Origin: Maribacter spongiicola
Lineage (GTDB): Bacteria; Bacteroidota; Bacteroidia; Flavobacteriales; Flavobacteriaceae
Assembly: GCF_004364165.1 (NCBI RefSeq)
Contig: NZ_SOAY01000011.1
Span: 930,001 to 994,000 of the forward strand
Direction of reading: 5' to 3'
Length of the DNA stretch: 64,000 bases
In this document: positions 55,123 through 63,829 of the stretch, in pieces
How the letters are laid out: every line of letters starts with the position of its first letter
Position numbering within the stretch: the stretch's first letter is position 1
The notes under the pieces: model-generated
What the model saw: the letters and a program-made list of their open reading frames with translations, nothing else
What the model was told of the DNA's origin: nothing
The model's database searches: none
Translations under genes and position numbers: made by a program

Positions 55123-56086
55123 TCTTTTTTGTGATTTTACGTAATGTGTTCAACGATGCGTTCAGCTCGAACCCAAGTAGCAATATATTAGAATTTAACC
55201 ATATGTAGACCATTAAAATCAACAATCCTCCTAAAGCCCCATATAATTCATTGTATCTGGCGAACTTTTCAACATAAATTCCGAAGAGATATGATGTTAA
55301 TAAAAACAAAGTCGTTGTCATTAAGGCACCAAAGGAAAAAAACTTTGCCTGCTTACCTTCTCTCGTACCAAAATAATAGAGTATTGCAGTAGTAAAATAA
55401 GATAGAATTATAAAGAATAATACTTTAGCAATTTGAACACCCACTACTTCATCTTCACCTAAAATATAACCGCCTTGCTTTGCTGCAAACTCAGACAAAT
55501 ATCCTAAGACATAAAATTCAAAGTATATATAGGCTACAAAGCCTACTATAATTAATATTGCCAAAATTAAACCTACCAATAAAGCATATAAATATTGCCT
55601 AAAGAAATGTCGTGTTAGGTCAATATGATAAGATGTTTCAAAACCTCCAAAGATGGAGTTTACACCGTTCGCAATTAAGAATATAGAAAGTAAAAATGCC
55701 GATGACAATAAGCCACCTCTTTTTTGATCTTTTATCTGTGTAAATACTTCTCCAAAATAATCACCAGTTGCACTCGGTAAAAAAGACTCTAAAAACAATT
55801 GAAACTGTACATCAAAATCGCCATGTTCAATACTTATATATGACACCAAAAAAGGTACCAAAGTCACCATAAAAATGATTAATGGAAATAGTGCCATAAA
55901 TAGACTAAAGGCAATAGCACTGGCTCTAGTAGACAAAGTACCTCTTAAAATACCAAGCACATACATTTCTATAAGGTCGTAAATAGAAAGCCCCTCGAAA
56001 CCTGGCAGCCTGATTTGTTTTAACAATCTGACCAACCAATTTACAATAGGAATTTTTTCTAGCTTCTCTTCGACCTCTAAAGACAT
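55112..56086 (-). CDS. YihY/BrkB family inner-membrane protein
   Basis: A 324-residue membrane protein with six hydrophobic helices. Family segments: RASAIAFSLFMALFPLIIFMVTLVPFL, GVNSIFGGFETSYHI, and YGALGGLLILMVYIWLNSNILLLGFELNASLN at the C-terminus. Once annotated as RNase BN, the family's role is not settled. Lies between nadC and DUF2147 without gaps. Confidence 0.93.
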   Translation of the reverse strand: MSLEVEEKLEKIPIVNWLVRLLKQIRLPGFEGLSIYDLIEMYVLGILRGTLSTRASAIAFSLFMALFPLIIFMVTLVPFLVSYISIEHGDFDVQFQLFLESFLPSATGDYFGEVFTQIKDQKRGGLLSSAFLLSIFLIANGVNSIFGGFETSYHIDLTRHFFRQYLYALLVGLILAILIIVGFVAYIYFEFYVLGYLSEFAAKQGGYILGEDEVVGVQIAKVLFFIILSYFTTAILYYFGTREGKQAKFFSFGALMTTTLFLLTSYLFGIYVEKFARYNELYGALGGLLILMVYIWLNSNILLLGFELNASLNTLRKITKKNDK

Positions 56087-56944
56087 CTACACCGCTTTTA
56101 AACTCAAATCTAAATTATAAACCGAATGTGTTAATGCACCCGATGAAATATAATCAACCCCGCATTCTGCATAATCTCTAATTGTATTTTCATTAATACC
56201 ACCAGAAGATTCAGTTAAACATTTGTTACCGATTAATTTGACTGCTGTACGGGTATCTTCATAATTGAAATTATCAATCAAAATTCGATACACCCCTTCT
56301 GTCTCTAAAATTTCTTTGATCTCGTCTAAGTTTCTTGCCTCAACAATTATTTTTAAATCGCGATCCGTTTCTTTCAAGTAGTTTTTAGTCTTATTTATTG
56401 CCTTTGTAATTCCACCAGCAAAATCAATATGGTTATCTTTTAACATAATCATATCGTACAATGCGAATCTGTGATTTTCTCCACCACCAATTTTTACCGC
56501 CCACTTCTCTAGAGCACGAATACCTGGTGTTGTTTTTCTAGTATCTAGAATTTTTGTTCCGGTTCCTTTCAATAGATTGACGAACATATGGGTTTTGGTC
56601 GCTATAGCACTCATTCTCTGCATAGCATTCAATACCAAGCGTTCAGCTTTTAATATGCTTTGAGAACTACCTTCTACATAAAATACGATATCGCCGTGAT
56701 TTACTGGCGTACCATCTTTTATTAATACTTCTATTTTTAAATTAGGATCTACAAAATAAAATACAAGCTCAGCAAAATCTACACCAGCGATAATACCTTC
56801 ATCTTTTACCAACAATTTCGCCTTGCCCGTTGCCGTATCTGGTATACAAGCTAATGAGCTATGATCACCATCACCAACATCTTCACGTATGGCATTTGCG
56901 ATGATCAATGTTATCTCTTCCTTAAATTGTTCTTCTGAAATCAT
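56087..56944 (-). CDS. nadC: Quinolinate phosphoribosyltransferase (nicotinate-nucleotide pyrophosphorylase)
   Basis: It makes nicotinate mononucleotide from quinolinate and PRPP in de novo NAD synthesis. Length 285. Motifs: DVGDGDHSSLACI, ERLVLNAMQRMSAIATKT, ILDTRKTTPGIRALEKWAVKIGGGENHRFALYDMIMLKDNHI (substrate-binding Arg, His, Lys), and ESSGGINENTIRDYAECGVDYISSGALTHSV. First gene of the unit that includes priA; divergent from rlmH. nadA and nadB are not here. Confidence 0.97.
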   Translation of the reverse strand: MISEEQFKEEITLIIANAIREDVGDGDHSSLACIPDTATGKAKLLVKDEGIIAGVDFAELVFYFVDPNLKIEVLIKDGTPVNHGDIVFYVEGSSQSILKAERLVLNAMQRMSAIATKTHMFVNLLKGTGTKILDTRKTTPGIRALEKWAVKIGGGENHRFALYDMIMLKDNHIDFAGGITKAINKTKNYLKETDRDLKIIVEARNLDEIKEILETEGVYRILIDNFNYEDTRTAVKLIGNKCLTESSGGINENTIRDYAECGVDYISSGALTHSVYNLDLSLKAV

Positions 56945-56997
56945 ATATATTAAATCTATTGTATTGCTAATTTACAAATCCATTTGCGAAATTGATT

Positions 56998-57005
56998 TAC
57001 TTTTG
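56998..57005 (+). promoter_or_regulatory. -7 promoter element of rlmH, four bases before the ATG
   Basis: TACTTTTG is an exact TAnnTTTG. The next four bases are GCAT, then the ATG at 57010, so the predicted first transcribed base is the A of the start codon. Confidence 0.5.
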
Positions 57006-57009
57006 GCAT

Positions 57010-57483
57010 ATGACTATAAAACTTTTAGCTATTGGCAAAACCGATAGCTCTCAACTACAAGAACTCATTGAGGTATATCAAAAACGATTACAACATTACA
57101 TCAATTTTGAAATTGAACTCATACCTGATTTAAAAAAGACCAAAAACTTATCTGAAGACCAGCAGAAAGATAAAGAAGGCGAACTTATTCTCAAAAGATT
57201 AGCACCTACAGATGTTTTAATTTTATTTGATGAAAAAGGAAAACAGCTTACGTCTGTTGAGTTTTCTACTTTTTTACAAAAGAAGATGAATTCAGGTATA
57301 AAACAATTAGTTTTTTTAATTGGTGGACCTTACGGATTTAGTAATGAAATTTACTCGAAGGCATCTGGAAAAATTAGTTTATCAAAAATGACCTTTTCTC
57401 ACCAAATGGTGCGCTTATTTATAACCGAGCAAATTTATAGAGGGTATACCATTTTAAAAAATGAACCCTACCACCATCAATAA
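57010..57483 (+). CDS. rlmH: 23S rRNA (pseudouridine-1915-N3)-methyltransferase RlmH
   Basis: A 157-residue SPOUT methyltransferase acting on assembled 70S ribosomes. The start TIKLLAIGKT is canonical; the knot region includes LFDEKGKQLTSVEFSTFL, LIGGPYGFSNEIY and ISLSKMTFSHQMVRLFITEQIYRGYTILKNEPYHH with the C-terminal Tyr-His-x-x. An in-frame TTG six codons earlier falls inside the promoter and is rejected. Confidence 0.97.
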   Translation: MTIKLLAIGKTDSSQLQELIEVYQKRLQHYINFEIELIPDLKKTKNLSEDQQKDKEGELILKRLAPTDVLILFDEKGKQLTSVEFSTFLQKKMNSGIKQLVFLIGGPYGFSNEIYSKASGKISLSKMTFSHQMVRLFITEQIYRGYTILKNEPYHHQ

Positions 57484-57511
57484 AATCATATCCTCGGGGG
57501 TTTTAAGCATT

Positions 57512-58330
57512 CTACGCTTGCTTCTCGAGAGATTTAACCATATTATCAGATACACTTTCTAAATCCGTTAATTCTTCCATAAGAAAGGAGATGAGCTCTT
57601 CTTTATGTGCTACATTTTTCTCAATCTTAAGCACATGATTATAGTTCTTTATATTTTTCATGTGCCCATTAAAAGCATGTGTTTGGTGCCACGCTATTTC
57701 TTTTAATTTCTGATTTTGCATTGCCATCTTTTTTATGGATGGATTAATGAAGAAGAAAATCTCAAGGATCAATATCAACAACGAAAAAACCGCAAGCTCT
57801 AATTCTATAATCATCAGCGTTTTAATATCTTCTTCTGATGATTTTTGAAATTGATTAACAATGGTGTCCATAATTACTAAAAACTGATCTGATTCAGCTG
57901 ATAATTTCTCTAAATCAATAGATTCCAATTGATTAAAGTCATTCGTTGATTTTAAAATGAAATTTAGATGAGGTTGTAGTTTATCAAAGTTTTTTTGAAT
58001 TTCTTCATTATCTAATATCGGAATTCCAGTTGTATCATTACCTTCTTGTAATGATGTATTCGCATTTGCAAATTTAGCCATCTCCAAACGCAATTGACCA
58101 TAATCGCATGTACCATATTTACACTCGTAAACATTTTTTACGATCGATTGCGACAACATTCTTTGCCGACCAGCTACATTTATTCTCAACGCATCTTGTC
58201 GCTGTCTAGCTAATGAATACTGTATTATAGATTGTATAATAATGGTCAATACAATTACCGTAAAAACCAACAGATAATAGTTATTGAAACTTTTACCAGA
58301 TTTTAATTTAGATAAAATCTTTTTAAGCAT
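57512..58330 (-). CDS. PilJ/NarX-like sensor protein with a truncated kinase dimerisation helix
   Basis: A 272-residue inner-membrane protein. TM1 at about 18-40, then NVAGRQRMLSQ (51-61), the hallmark of type IV pili methyl-accepting chemotaxis N-terminal (PilJ) domains also found in NarX. A helical periplasmic region follows, with C70 and C75. TM2 is at about 172-197. The cytoplasmic tail LKEIAWHQTHAFNGHMKNI has the look of a histidine-kinase DHp helix, with H219 where the phosphorylated His would be, but the ATPase domain is missing. A stand-alone regulator or degenerate kinase is likely. Confidence 0.7.
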   Translation of the reverse strand: MLKKILSKLKSGKSFNNYYLLVFTVIVLTIIIQSIIQYSLARQRQDALRINVAGRQRMLSQSIVKNVYECKYGTCDYGQLRLEMAKFANANTSLQEGNDTTGIPILDNEEIQKNFDKLQPHLNFILKSTNDFNQLESIDLEKLSAESDQFLVIMDTIVNQFQKSSEEDIKTLMIIELELAVFSLLILILEIFFFINPSIKKMAMQNQKLKEIAWHQTHAFNGHMKNIKNYNHVLKIEKNVAHKEELISFLMEELTDLESVSDNMVKSLEKQA

Positions 58331-58421
58331 AATTAAAGATATTTCCTACAAGTTTAAAATATACTTTAACTATAACATTGTAGAACTAAAAATGTTGTCA
58401 CGAATGACAAAAAATGAACAA

Positions 58422-58451
58422 AAAAATGCAAGTTTTTCAACTTGCATTTTT
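58422..58451 (-). terminator. Intrinsic terminator after the serB-serA fusion gene
   Basis: AAAAATGCAAGTT (58422-58434) and AACTTGCATTTTT (58439-58451) form a perfect 13-bp stem with a 4-nt loop. On the minus strand it lies about 50 bp after the stop codon. Confidence 0.9.
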
Positions 58452-58500
58452 GCACTAAAACGATTTTATATTTAAATAAGCATTACCGCTTAATTATCAA

Positions 58501-60393
58501 CTAATAAAGCACTCTAAATTTAATGGTATTTTCTACTTTCTTTAGCGCCTTTAAGACTTCTTTATTATACTCTTTATCCAAATCTGTAATTACATAACCA
58601 ACTTCATTATCTGTAGACAAATACTGGCTGTTGATATTCAACTCATACTCTGCTAACACCTTATTGATTTTAGCCATAATACCTGGTACGTTCTTATGTA
58701 TGTGTAAAAATCTATGCGATTTATTCTGTTTTGGTAAACGTATGTTCGGGAAATTAACGGCATCGACCGTATTTCCAGAATTGATATAATCCATAATTTT
58801 ATTAGGAACGAAATCTGCTATATCGCGCTGTGCCTCTTCTGTACTACCACCAACATGCGGAGTAAGAATTACATTTGCAAAACCCTGTAATTTTGTTTGA
58901 AAATCACCATTACTAGCTGGCTCATCTGGATAAACATCTACTGCCGCACCACCAATATGACCATCTTTTAAACCATCTGCAAGCGCATCGATATCAACTA
59001 CAAAGCCTCTAGAAAGGTTAATTAGCATAGCACCTTTCTTCATTTGCTTTATTTCGCGTTCACCAATGAAGTTTTTGTTTGCTTTATTATCATCTATATG
59101 CAATGTAACCACATCAGACACATTCAATAAATCTTCTAACGTACTACACTTTACAGCATTACCCAAAGCTAATTTATCATCTACGTCATAGTAATAAACA
59201 CGCATACCCATTGCTTCTGCCAATACAGATAATTGCTTACCAATATTACCATAACCAACGATACCCAAGTTTTTACCGCGGACTTCTCTAGATCCCGCTG
59301 CCGTTTTTTGCCATTGACCACTATGTATTTCCCTACTACGGTCAAATACACTTCTCATTAACATTATTATTTCACCGATAGCCAATTCTACCACTGACCT
59401 TGTATTACTATAAGGAGCATTGAAAACCACAACACCTTTCTTTTTTGCAGACTCTAAATCAATTTGTGTCGTTCCTATGCAAAAAGCACCAACAACCAAT
59501 AATTTATCGGCTGCTGCTAAAACAGTTTCTGTTACCTGCGTCTTAGAACGAATACCAAGAACGTGTACGCCCTTAATTTTTTCGATCAGCTCTTCTTCAG
59601 ATAAGCTATTTTTAATTAATTCTACAGAAAAACCATCTTCTGAGAGATTATCAAATGCAGCGGTGTGCACATTTTCTAATAATAGAACCTTAATTCTATT
59701 CTTTGGGTACGAGATATTTCTTGGCAACTTGTTCACAAATAAAAATTCATCTAAACTTGGTGTAACATAATCCGCATTACTTGCGGCCTTTTCTCTATGC
59801 ACGTTTTCGGTATATGCAAAAAATTTATGTGCAATACCTGCTTCGCGCATGACATAATCACTGTAACCATCTCCAATCACTTGAACTTCGCCGTCCAAAT
59901 TCATTTGCTTTAGGCAATCAATTTTGCCGTTATGCTGAGATAGTACATTTTTTTCATCGAAACCGATGATATTTCCTTCTTCGTCGAATTTAAACGTATT
60001 TGCATAAACTCGATCAGTTGGTATATTATATTCTTTTACAATAGGATCAATAAACTCTTTAAATCCGCAGGATATTACATAAATATCATCTGCATACTTC
60101 TCAAAAAACTCTTTATTGGCCGCTATAGATTTTGATATTTTATTTCTAAGATTTTCAACCAATCCGTCTAAATCCTCTTTCTTGGCATTTAATAGTTTAA
60201 TTCTACGCTCTAAAGATTCTGTAAACGAAATATCACCGTCAATACCTAAATTGGTGATTTTTTGTATTTCTCTAATTACTTCATCTTTATTTGACCTTCC
60301 TTCTAAAGTCATTTCTGCAAGAACATCTAATGCTTCTACCCTGGTTAACGTACTATCAAAATCAAAAACGTATTTTCTACTTACTTCTACCAT
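58501..60393 (-). CDS. Fused phosphoserine phosphatase / D-3-phosphoglycerate dehydrogenase
   Basis: A 630-residue fusion of two serine-synthesis enzymes. The N-terminal 220 residues are a SerB-type HAD phosphatase: nucleophile motif FDFDSTLT (D11, D13), ISCGF, and VIGDGYSDYVM. From about residue 233 follows a SerA-type dehydrogenase: nucleotide-binding loop GIVGYGNIGKQL (G380-x-G-x-x-G), NLSRGFVVD (Arg), a Glu in DVYPDEP and His in LTPHVGGSTEEAQ. The last 70 residues are an ACT domain, the probable serine feedback site. It joins steps 1 and 3 of the pathway; the aminotransferase SerC is not in the window. Confidence 0.93.
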   Translation of the reverse strand: MVEVSRKYVFDFDSTLTRVEALDVLAEMTLEGRSNKDEVIREIQKITNLGIDGDISFTESLERRIKLLNAKKEDLDGLVENLRNKISKSIAANKEFFEKYADDIYVISCGFKEFIDPIVKEYNIPTDRVYANTFKFDEEGNIIGFDEKNVLSQHNGKIDCLKQMNLDGEVQVIGDGYSDYVMREAGIAHKFFAYTENVHREKAASNADYVTPSLDEFLFVNKLPRNISYPKNRIKVLLLENVHTAAFDNLSEDGFSVELIKNSLSEEELIEKIKGVHVLGIRSKTQVTETVLAAADKLLVVGAFCIGTTQIDLESAKKKGVVVFNAPYSNTRSVVELAIGEIIMLMRSVFDRSREIHSGQWQKTAAGSREVRGKNLGIVGYGNIGKQLSVLAEAMGMRVYYYDVDDKLALGNAVKCSTLEDLLNVSDVVTLHIDDNKANKNFIGEREIKQMKKGAMLINLSRGFVVDIDALADGLKDGHIGGAAVDVYPDEPASNGDFQTKLQGFANVILTPHVGGSTEEAQRDIADFVPNKIMDYINSGNTVDAVNFPNIRLPKQNKSHRFLHIHKNVPGIMAKINKVLAEYELNINSQYLSTDNEVGYVITDLDKEYNKEVLKALKKVENTIKFRVLY

Positions 60394-60534
60394 TCTTATT
60401 TTTTGGTTTGGATAGGAATTTTTGTCGTTAAAATAAGTAGCAAAAGTAAAAATTTAATTTATCCTGATATATGATATCTTGTAAATAAAACAAAAAGGGT
60501 ATGTTATGATGTAAATTGACAAATTAACTAGCTC

Positions 60535-61323
60535 TTAATCTAAAAATAGAAGAGCGGCTAATGAGAAATCTAGCGTCTTATATGTACCGTTATGATCCCC
60601 AGGTACTATCTTTAATATCCCATTTTTAAAAGCATCGCTTAATTCTTGCGAATTACCGTTGTCTGTATCTTGATCTCCACAAATTATCAATACATTAACA
60701 GCTATTGTATTTAAATCGCTTACAGAAGTTACGGGTTGATATTTTTGCTGTAAATGTAATGATCGTAAATCTGCATTTATTGATTTAGCATAGTCTACCG
60801 CATCTTTGGTTTCTTCGTTTATATCGCCATCAAAAGCTTTTGCAAACATAATTCTTCGATCCCATTCGGCATTGGTAAAATCGATTCCCATACCACCTAA
60901 AACCGCTTTTTCTATACGATTGTCTTCTGTTAGTAATTTTGCTAAGACAATGCTGCCTCTTGAATAACCGATAGCCTTATACATTTTAATATTTAAAAGA
61001 TTCATCAATAAAACCAAATCTTTTACCTCAGCATTATTTTGATATGCTTCTTCTTTTTGAGGTTTATCAGAATCACCATTACCACGTAAATCGGGAATAA
61101 TTACTCGATATCCGGCAGCGATCAAGTCTTTTTTTAAAGCCGTTTTATTCCAAGATTTTCTAGAATTTATAAATCCGTGTAACAACAATACCGCATCTCC
61201 ACTACCTTCATCGGTATAAGCAATTTGCACACCATCAAAAGATTCAAATTTACTAGATTGAGAATTAGCTGTTTTAGATAAGGCTATCATCAATAAACAG
61301 AATAAAATATACTTTGATGACAT
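60535..61323 (-). CDS. Exported alpha/beta hydrolase
   Basis: A 262-residue alpha/beta-hydrolase with an N-terminal signal peptide (SSKYILFCLLMIALSKTANSQ). Oxyanion segment LLHGFINSRKSW, nucleophile elbow AIGYSRGSIV (G-Y-S-R-G), acid in CGDQDTDNGN and His in GDHNGTY. Probably a periplasmic esterase or lipase-like enzyme; the exact substrate is unknown. Followed on the same strand by the serB-serA gene, 141 bp away, and preceded by the DUF3307 gene at 11 bp. Confidence 0.9.
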   Translation of the reverse strand: MSSKYILFCLLMIALSKTANSQSSKFESFDGVQIAYTDEGSGDAVLLLHGFINSRKSWNKTALKKDLIAAGYRVIIPDLRGNGDSDKPQKEEAYQNNAEVKDLVLLMNLLNIKMYKAIGYSRGSIVLAKLLTEDNRIEKAVLGGMGIDFTNAEWDRRIMFAKAFDGDINEETKDAVDYAKSINADLRSLHLQQKYQPVTSVSDLNTIAVNVLIICGDQDTDNGNSQELSDAFKNGILKIVPGDHNGTYKTLDFSLAALLFLD

Positions 61324-61334
61324 GGTGTTTTTAT

Positions 61335-62030
61335 TTAGGATATGTACAGAAGACCCGCTAGTATTGCCAGCCCAAAACTCACCAGAGTACCAATTAATAT
61401 ATACTCTGTTAGTTTTCTATTATTACGCTCTTTAAGATCATTGAACCTAAAAACAGATTTTGCAGCTATTAAAAGACCTATAACTTCCCACCTACCGATT
61501 ACTATAAAAATCAATACAAAGAGACGTTCAATAATACCGATGTACTTACCTGCGTTGGGGAGCGATTTGTGATCCGTTTCGATTTGATTGGACATGCCCT
61601 CTAATATCATTCCCATTATAATTGCCGCCGGATAGGTTACAAAAACAATTGCCGTTACCAAATACCAATCTAAATTTTCAAATAACGATAAGGTATGTTC
61701 GTATAAATCTGTGTAAAAAGCACAACTATATATAACCAGTATATGCAATAGCTGATCTATAAAAAACGGAATGCTTTTATTCTTAAATAATGTATTCGTA
61801 TATAGTTTTAATACATCGATACCAAAATGCGCTACAGTAACTACCAAAGCAATTGCCCATAAGCTTAAATCCCATAAAAACAGCATGTATAAAGCAAAAT
61901 GCAATAGCACGTGTACGTACAAAAATTTAGATGTTATCTTGTTAGATTGTTTGTGAAGTACCCACCTTGTTGGCTGTAAAACAAAGTCCCCGATTAAATG
62001 AGCCAATACTAGTTTTATAAAAATCAACAT
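61335..62030 (-). CDS. DUF3307 family membrane protein
   Basis: A 231-residue integral membrane protein with about seven helices. The N-terminus has the diagnostic LAHLIGDFVLQPTRWVLHKQSNK, with the conserved H-x-x-x-D-x-x-x-Q, followed by YVHVLLHFALYML and HFGIDVLKLY, a His/Asp set that could bind a metal. The function is unknown. It lies 2 bp after the SatD-like gene; this pairing is, I believe, frequent, and suggests that the two work together. Confidence 0.87.
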   Translation of the reverse strand: MLIFIKLVLAHLIGDFVLQPTRWVLHKQSNKITSKFLYVHVLLHFALYMLFLWDLSLWAIALVVTVAHFGIDVLKLYTNTLFKNKSIPFFIDQLLHILVIYSCAFYTDLYEHTLSLFENLDWYLVTAIVFVTYPAAIIMGMILEGMSNQIETDHKSLPNAGKYIGIIERLFVLIFIVIGRWEVIGLLIAAKSVFRFNDLKERNNRKLTEYILIGTLVSFGLAILAGLLYIS

Positions 62031-62032
62031 AT

Positions 62033-62638
62033 TTATTTACTGGTAATTAATTCTTTATAATATGACAATACATCTAAAACCAAATCTAATCGAGCTCTTT
62101 TTAAACGTTGACTAACGGCTGACTGTTTTATGCCTAATTGCTGGGCAATTTCCTTCTGTGAATAATGCGGATAATCTAACGACAATGTTACAATTTCTGC
62201 AGAAACAACACTCCAATCATCCATGAAATCTAAAGCTAAACGCAACATTAGATTTAAAGTACGATCATAATCTGCATTACCTGTAGCTATACTGATGTTA
62301 ATCTTACTTTCTTTTAGAGTTTCAAAATTACGTCCTGATCTTTGATATGCGGGACCATTAGATTCTGTTACCCCCGTACCTACATATGTTTCTAAACCTA
62401 TGCCAATACCCATTCTTACATCTAAACCTTTAATGGTTTTAAGCATTGCTTTAATTCGGATAGCAGTAAACAAAGCATTTTTCTCGGTAACCTTTAATTG
62501 AAATTCATCTCCGCGATAAATCTCCCAATTCATTGGTGATGCCCCAAATTGGTTAAAGTAATTCTTCAATAAATCAATCCATTGCGAGCTAGGATGATTT
62601 TCAGAATTTATAATGTCACCTGTTATTATAGCTATCAT
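62033..62638 (-). CDS. SatD-like protein with C-terminal HTH
   Basis: A 201-residue protein. The N-terminal part (IAIITGDIINSENHPS, WEIYRGDEFQLKVTEKNALFTAIRIKAML, MGIGIGLETYVGTGVTESNGPAYQRSGR) has the look of the SatD family, an adenylate-cyclase-like fold with conserved GD and RGDEFQ. The C-terminal part YSQKEIAQQLGIKQSAVSQRLKRARLDLV is a sigma-70 region-4 or LuxR-like HTH. It is thus probably a DNA-binding regulator with a nucleotide-sensing domain, controlling the membrane protein encoded next to it. Its own ligand is unknown. Confidence 0.85.
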   Translation of the reverse strand: MIAIITGDIINSENHPSSQWIDLLKNYFNQFGASPMNWEIYRGDEFQLKVTEKNALFTAIRIKAMLKTIKGLDVRMGIGIGLETYVGTGVTESNGPAYQRSGRNFETLKESKINISIATGNADYDRTLNLMLRLALDFMDDWSVVSAEIVTLSLDYPHYSQKEIAQQLGIKQSAVSQRLKRARLDLVLDVLSYYKELITSK

Positions 62639-62732
62639 AATTATTAGTTAAAACGCTAATATAAGAATTTATAAGCTAATTAATTAATATTTGTATTTAT
62701 AAGTCTATTTGTCAATATTATAAGAAGCATGC

Positions 62733-63185
62733 TTAAAACCAACGCCTTGTTAAGATACAATAATCTTTGAACGAACGCCCGAATTTTTCTAATAGAATTC
62801 GTTCTTCGGGTATAATTTGAAACCGATTCATATACCCAACAAACCCCGCAGCAATAAGGGTATTGAAAGCATTTCCTAAAATAACGCCTAAAGCCAATAA
62901 AACTAAAAGAAGCGACAAGTACATAGGGTTACGAGAAAATTTAAAAATTCCGCCAACCACTAAATTAGAAACTTTATCTGGTTTCGTAGGATCTATAGTT
63001 GTTTTAGCTCTATTAAATTGAAAAAGTGCCCAAAGTGCAATTAAAATTCCTAGACCTACTAAAATTTTAGCGAGCAACATTCTTCCATAAAAATCAAAAT
63101 AACCAATCGGTAAAAATTCTGCCAACAGGTACATCATCAATCCGAAACATAAAAAAACTAAAGCCGGTGGTACTTTTAACTCCAT
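62733..63185 (-). CDS. Isoprenylcysteine carboxyl methyltransferase-like membrane protein
   Basis: A 150-residue protein with four or five hydrophobic helices. The C-terminal half has the ICMT/PEMT SAM-site signature: GGIFKFSRNPMYLSLLLVLLALGVILGN, then IIPEERILLEKFGRSFKDYCILTRRW, with the EE pair and the terminal tail. It probably methylates a small hydrophobic substrate at the membrane; the true substrate is unknown. Divergent from rdgB. Confidence 0.85.
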   Translation of the reverse strand: MELKVPPALVFLCFGLMMYLLAEFLPIGYFDFYGRMLLAKILVGLGILIALWALFQFNRAKTTIDPTKPDKVSNLVVGGIFKFSRNPMYLSLLLVLLALGVILGNAFNTLIAAGFVGYMNRFQIIPEERILLEKFGRSFKDYCILTRRWF

Positions 63186-63244
63186 TTTATAAAATTACTA
63201 CATTTGATGGTGTAAATTGACAAACTAGATTTCAAATTATTTTA

Positions 63245-63829
63245 ATGAAGCTTGTATTCGCTACCCATAACCCCAATAAACTAAAAGAGATTCAGCAATT
63301 GGTACCATCATTTATCGAACTTGTTAGTTTAGACATGATCGGTTGCACTACCGATATACCCGAAACGGCAACCACCCTAGAGGGTAATGCAAGAATAAAA
63401 GCAGATTTTATAACAAATACGTATCAAATACCTTGCTTCGCAGATGACACAGGCTTAATTGTAAATTCTCTAAACGGTGATCCAGGCGTATACTCTGCAA
63501 GATATGCAGGACCTGAAAATGACGCTAATGCCAACATGGATAAACTCATGGCTAATTTATCCGACCAAAAAGATAGAAGTGCTTACTTCAATACCATAAT
63601 CGCTTTAAATTTAAATGGTAAAACCCATATATTTGATGGAAGCATACATGGCGAAATTATAGAAATAAAAAAAGGAAATAACGGATTTGGGTATGACCCA
63701 ATCTTTAAACCTAATGGTTACAGCGAAACATTTGCGCAACTACCTTTATCGATAAAGAACAAAATAAGCCATAGAGCGCTAGCGTTTAAAAAATTGATTA
63801 CCTATTTAAATAGTATTCATGTTAAATAA
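63245..63829 (+). CDS. rdgB: Non-canonical purine NTP pyrophosphatase RdgB/HAM1
   Basis: It removes ITP, dITP and XTP from the nucleotide pool. Length 194. Motifs: FATHNPNKLKEIQQL at the N-terminus (T/SxNxxK), ADDTGLIVNSLNGDPGVYSARYAG, and GNNGFGYDPIFKPNGYSETFAQL with SHRALAFKKL at the C-terminus. The start of the next gene overlaps by 11 bp. Confidence 0.97.
   Translation: MKLVFATHNPNKLKEIQQLVPSFIELVSLDMIGCTTDIPETATTLEGNARIKADFITNTYQIPCFADDTGLIVNSLNGDPGVYSARYAGPENDANANMDKLMANLSDQKDRSAYFNTIIALNLNGKTHIFDGSIHGEIIEIKKGNNGFGYDPIFKPNGYSETFAQLPLSIKNKISHRALAFKKLITYLNSIHVK

Noticed and set aside
60508-63230. Shared 14-mer TGTAAATTGACAAA at about 60510 and 63211 as a regulatory site
   Set aside because: In an AT-rich 64-kb window many pairs of identical 14-mers are expected by chance, and the two positions are not equivalent relative to genes.
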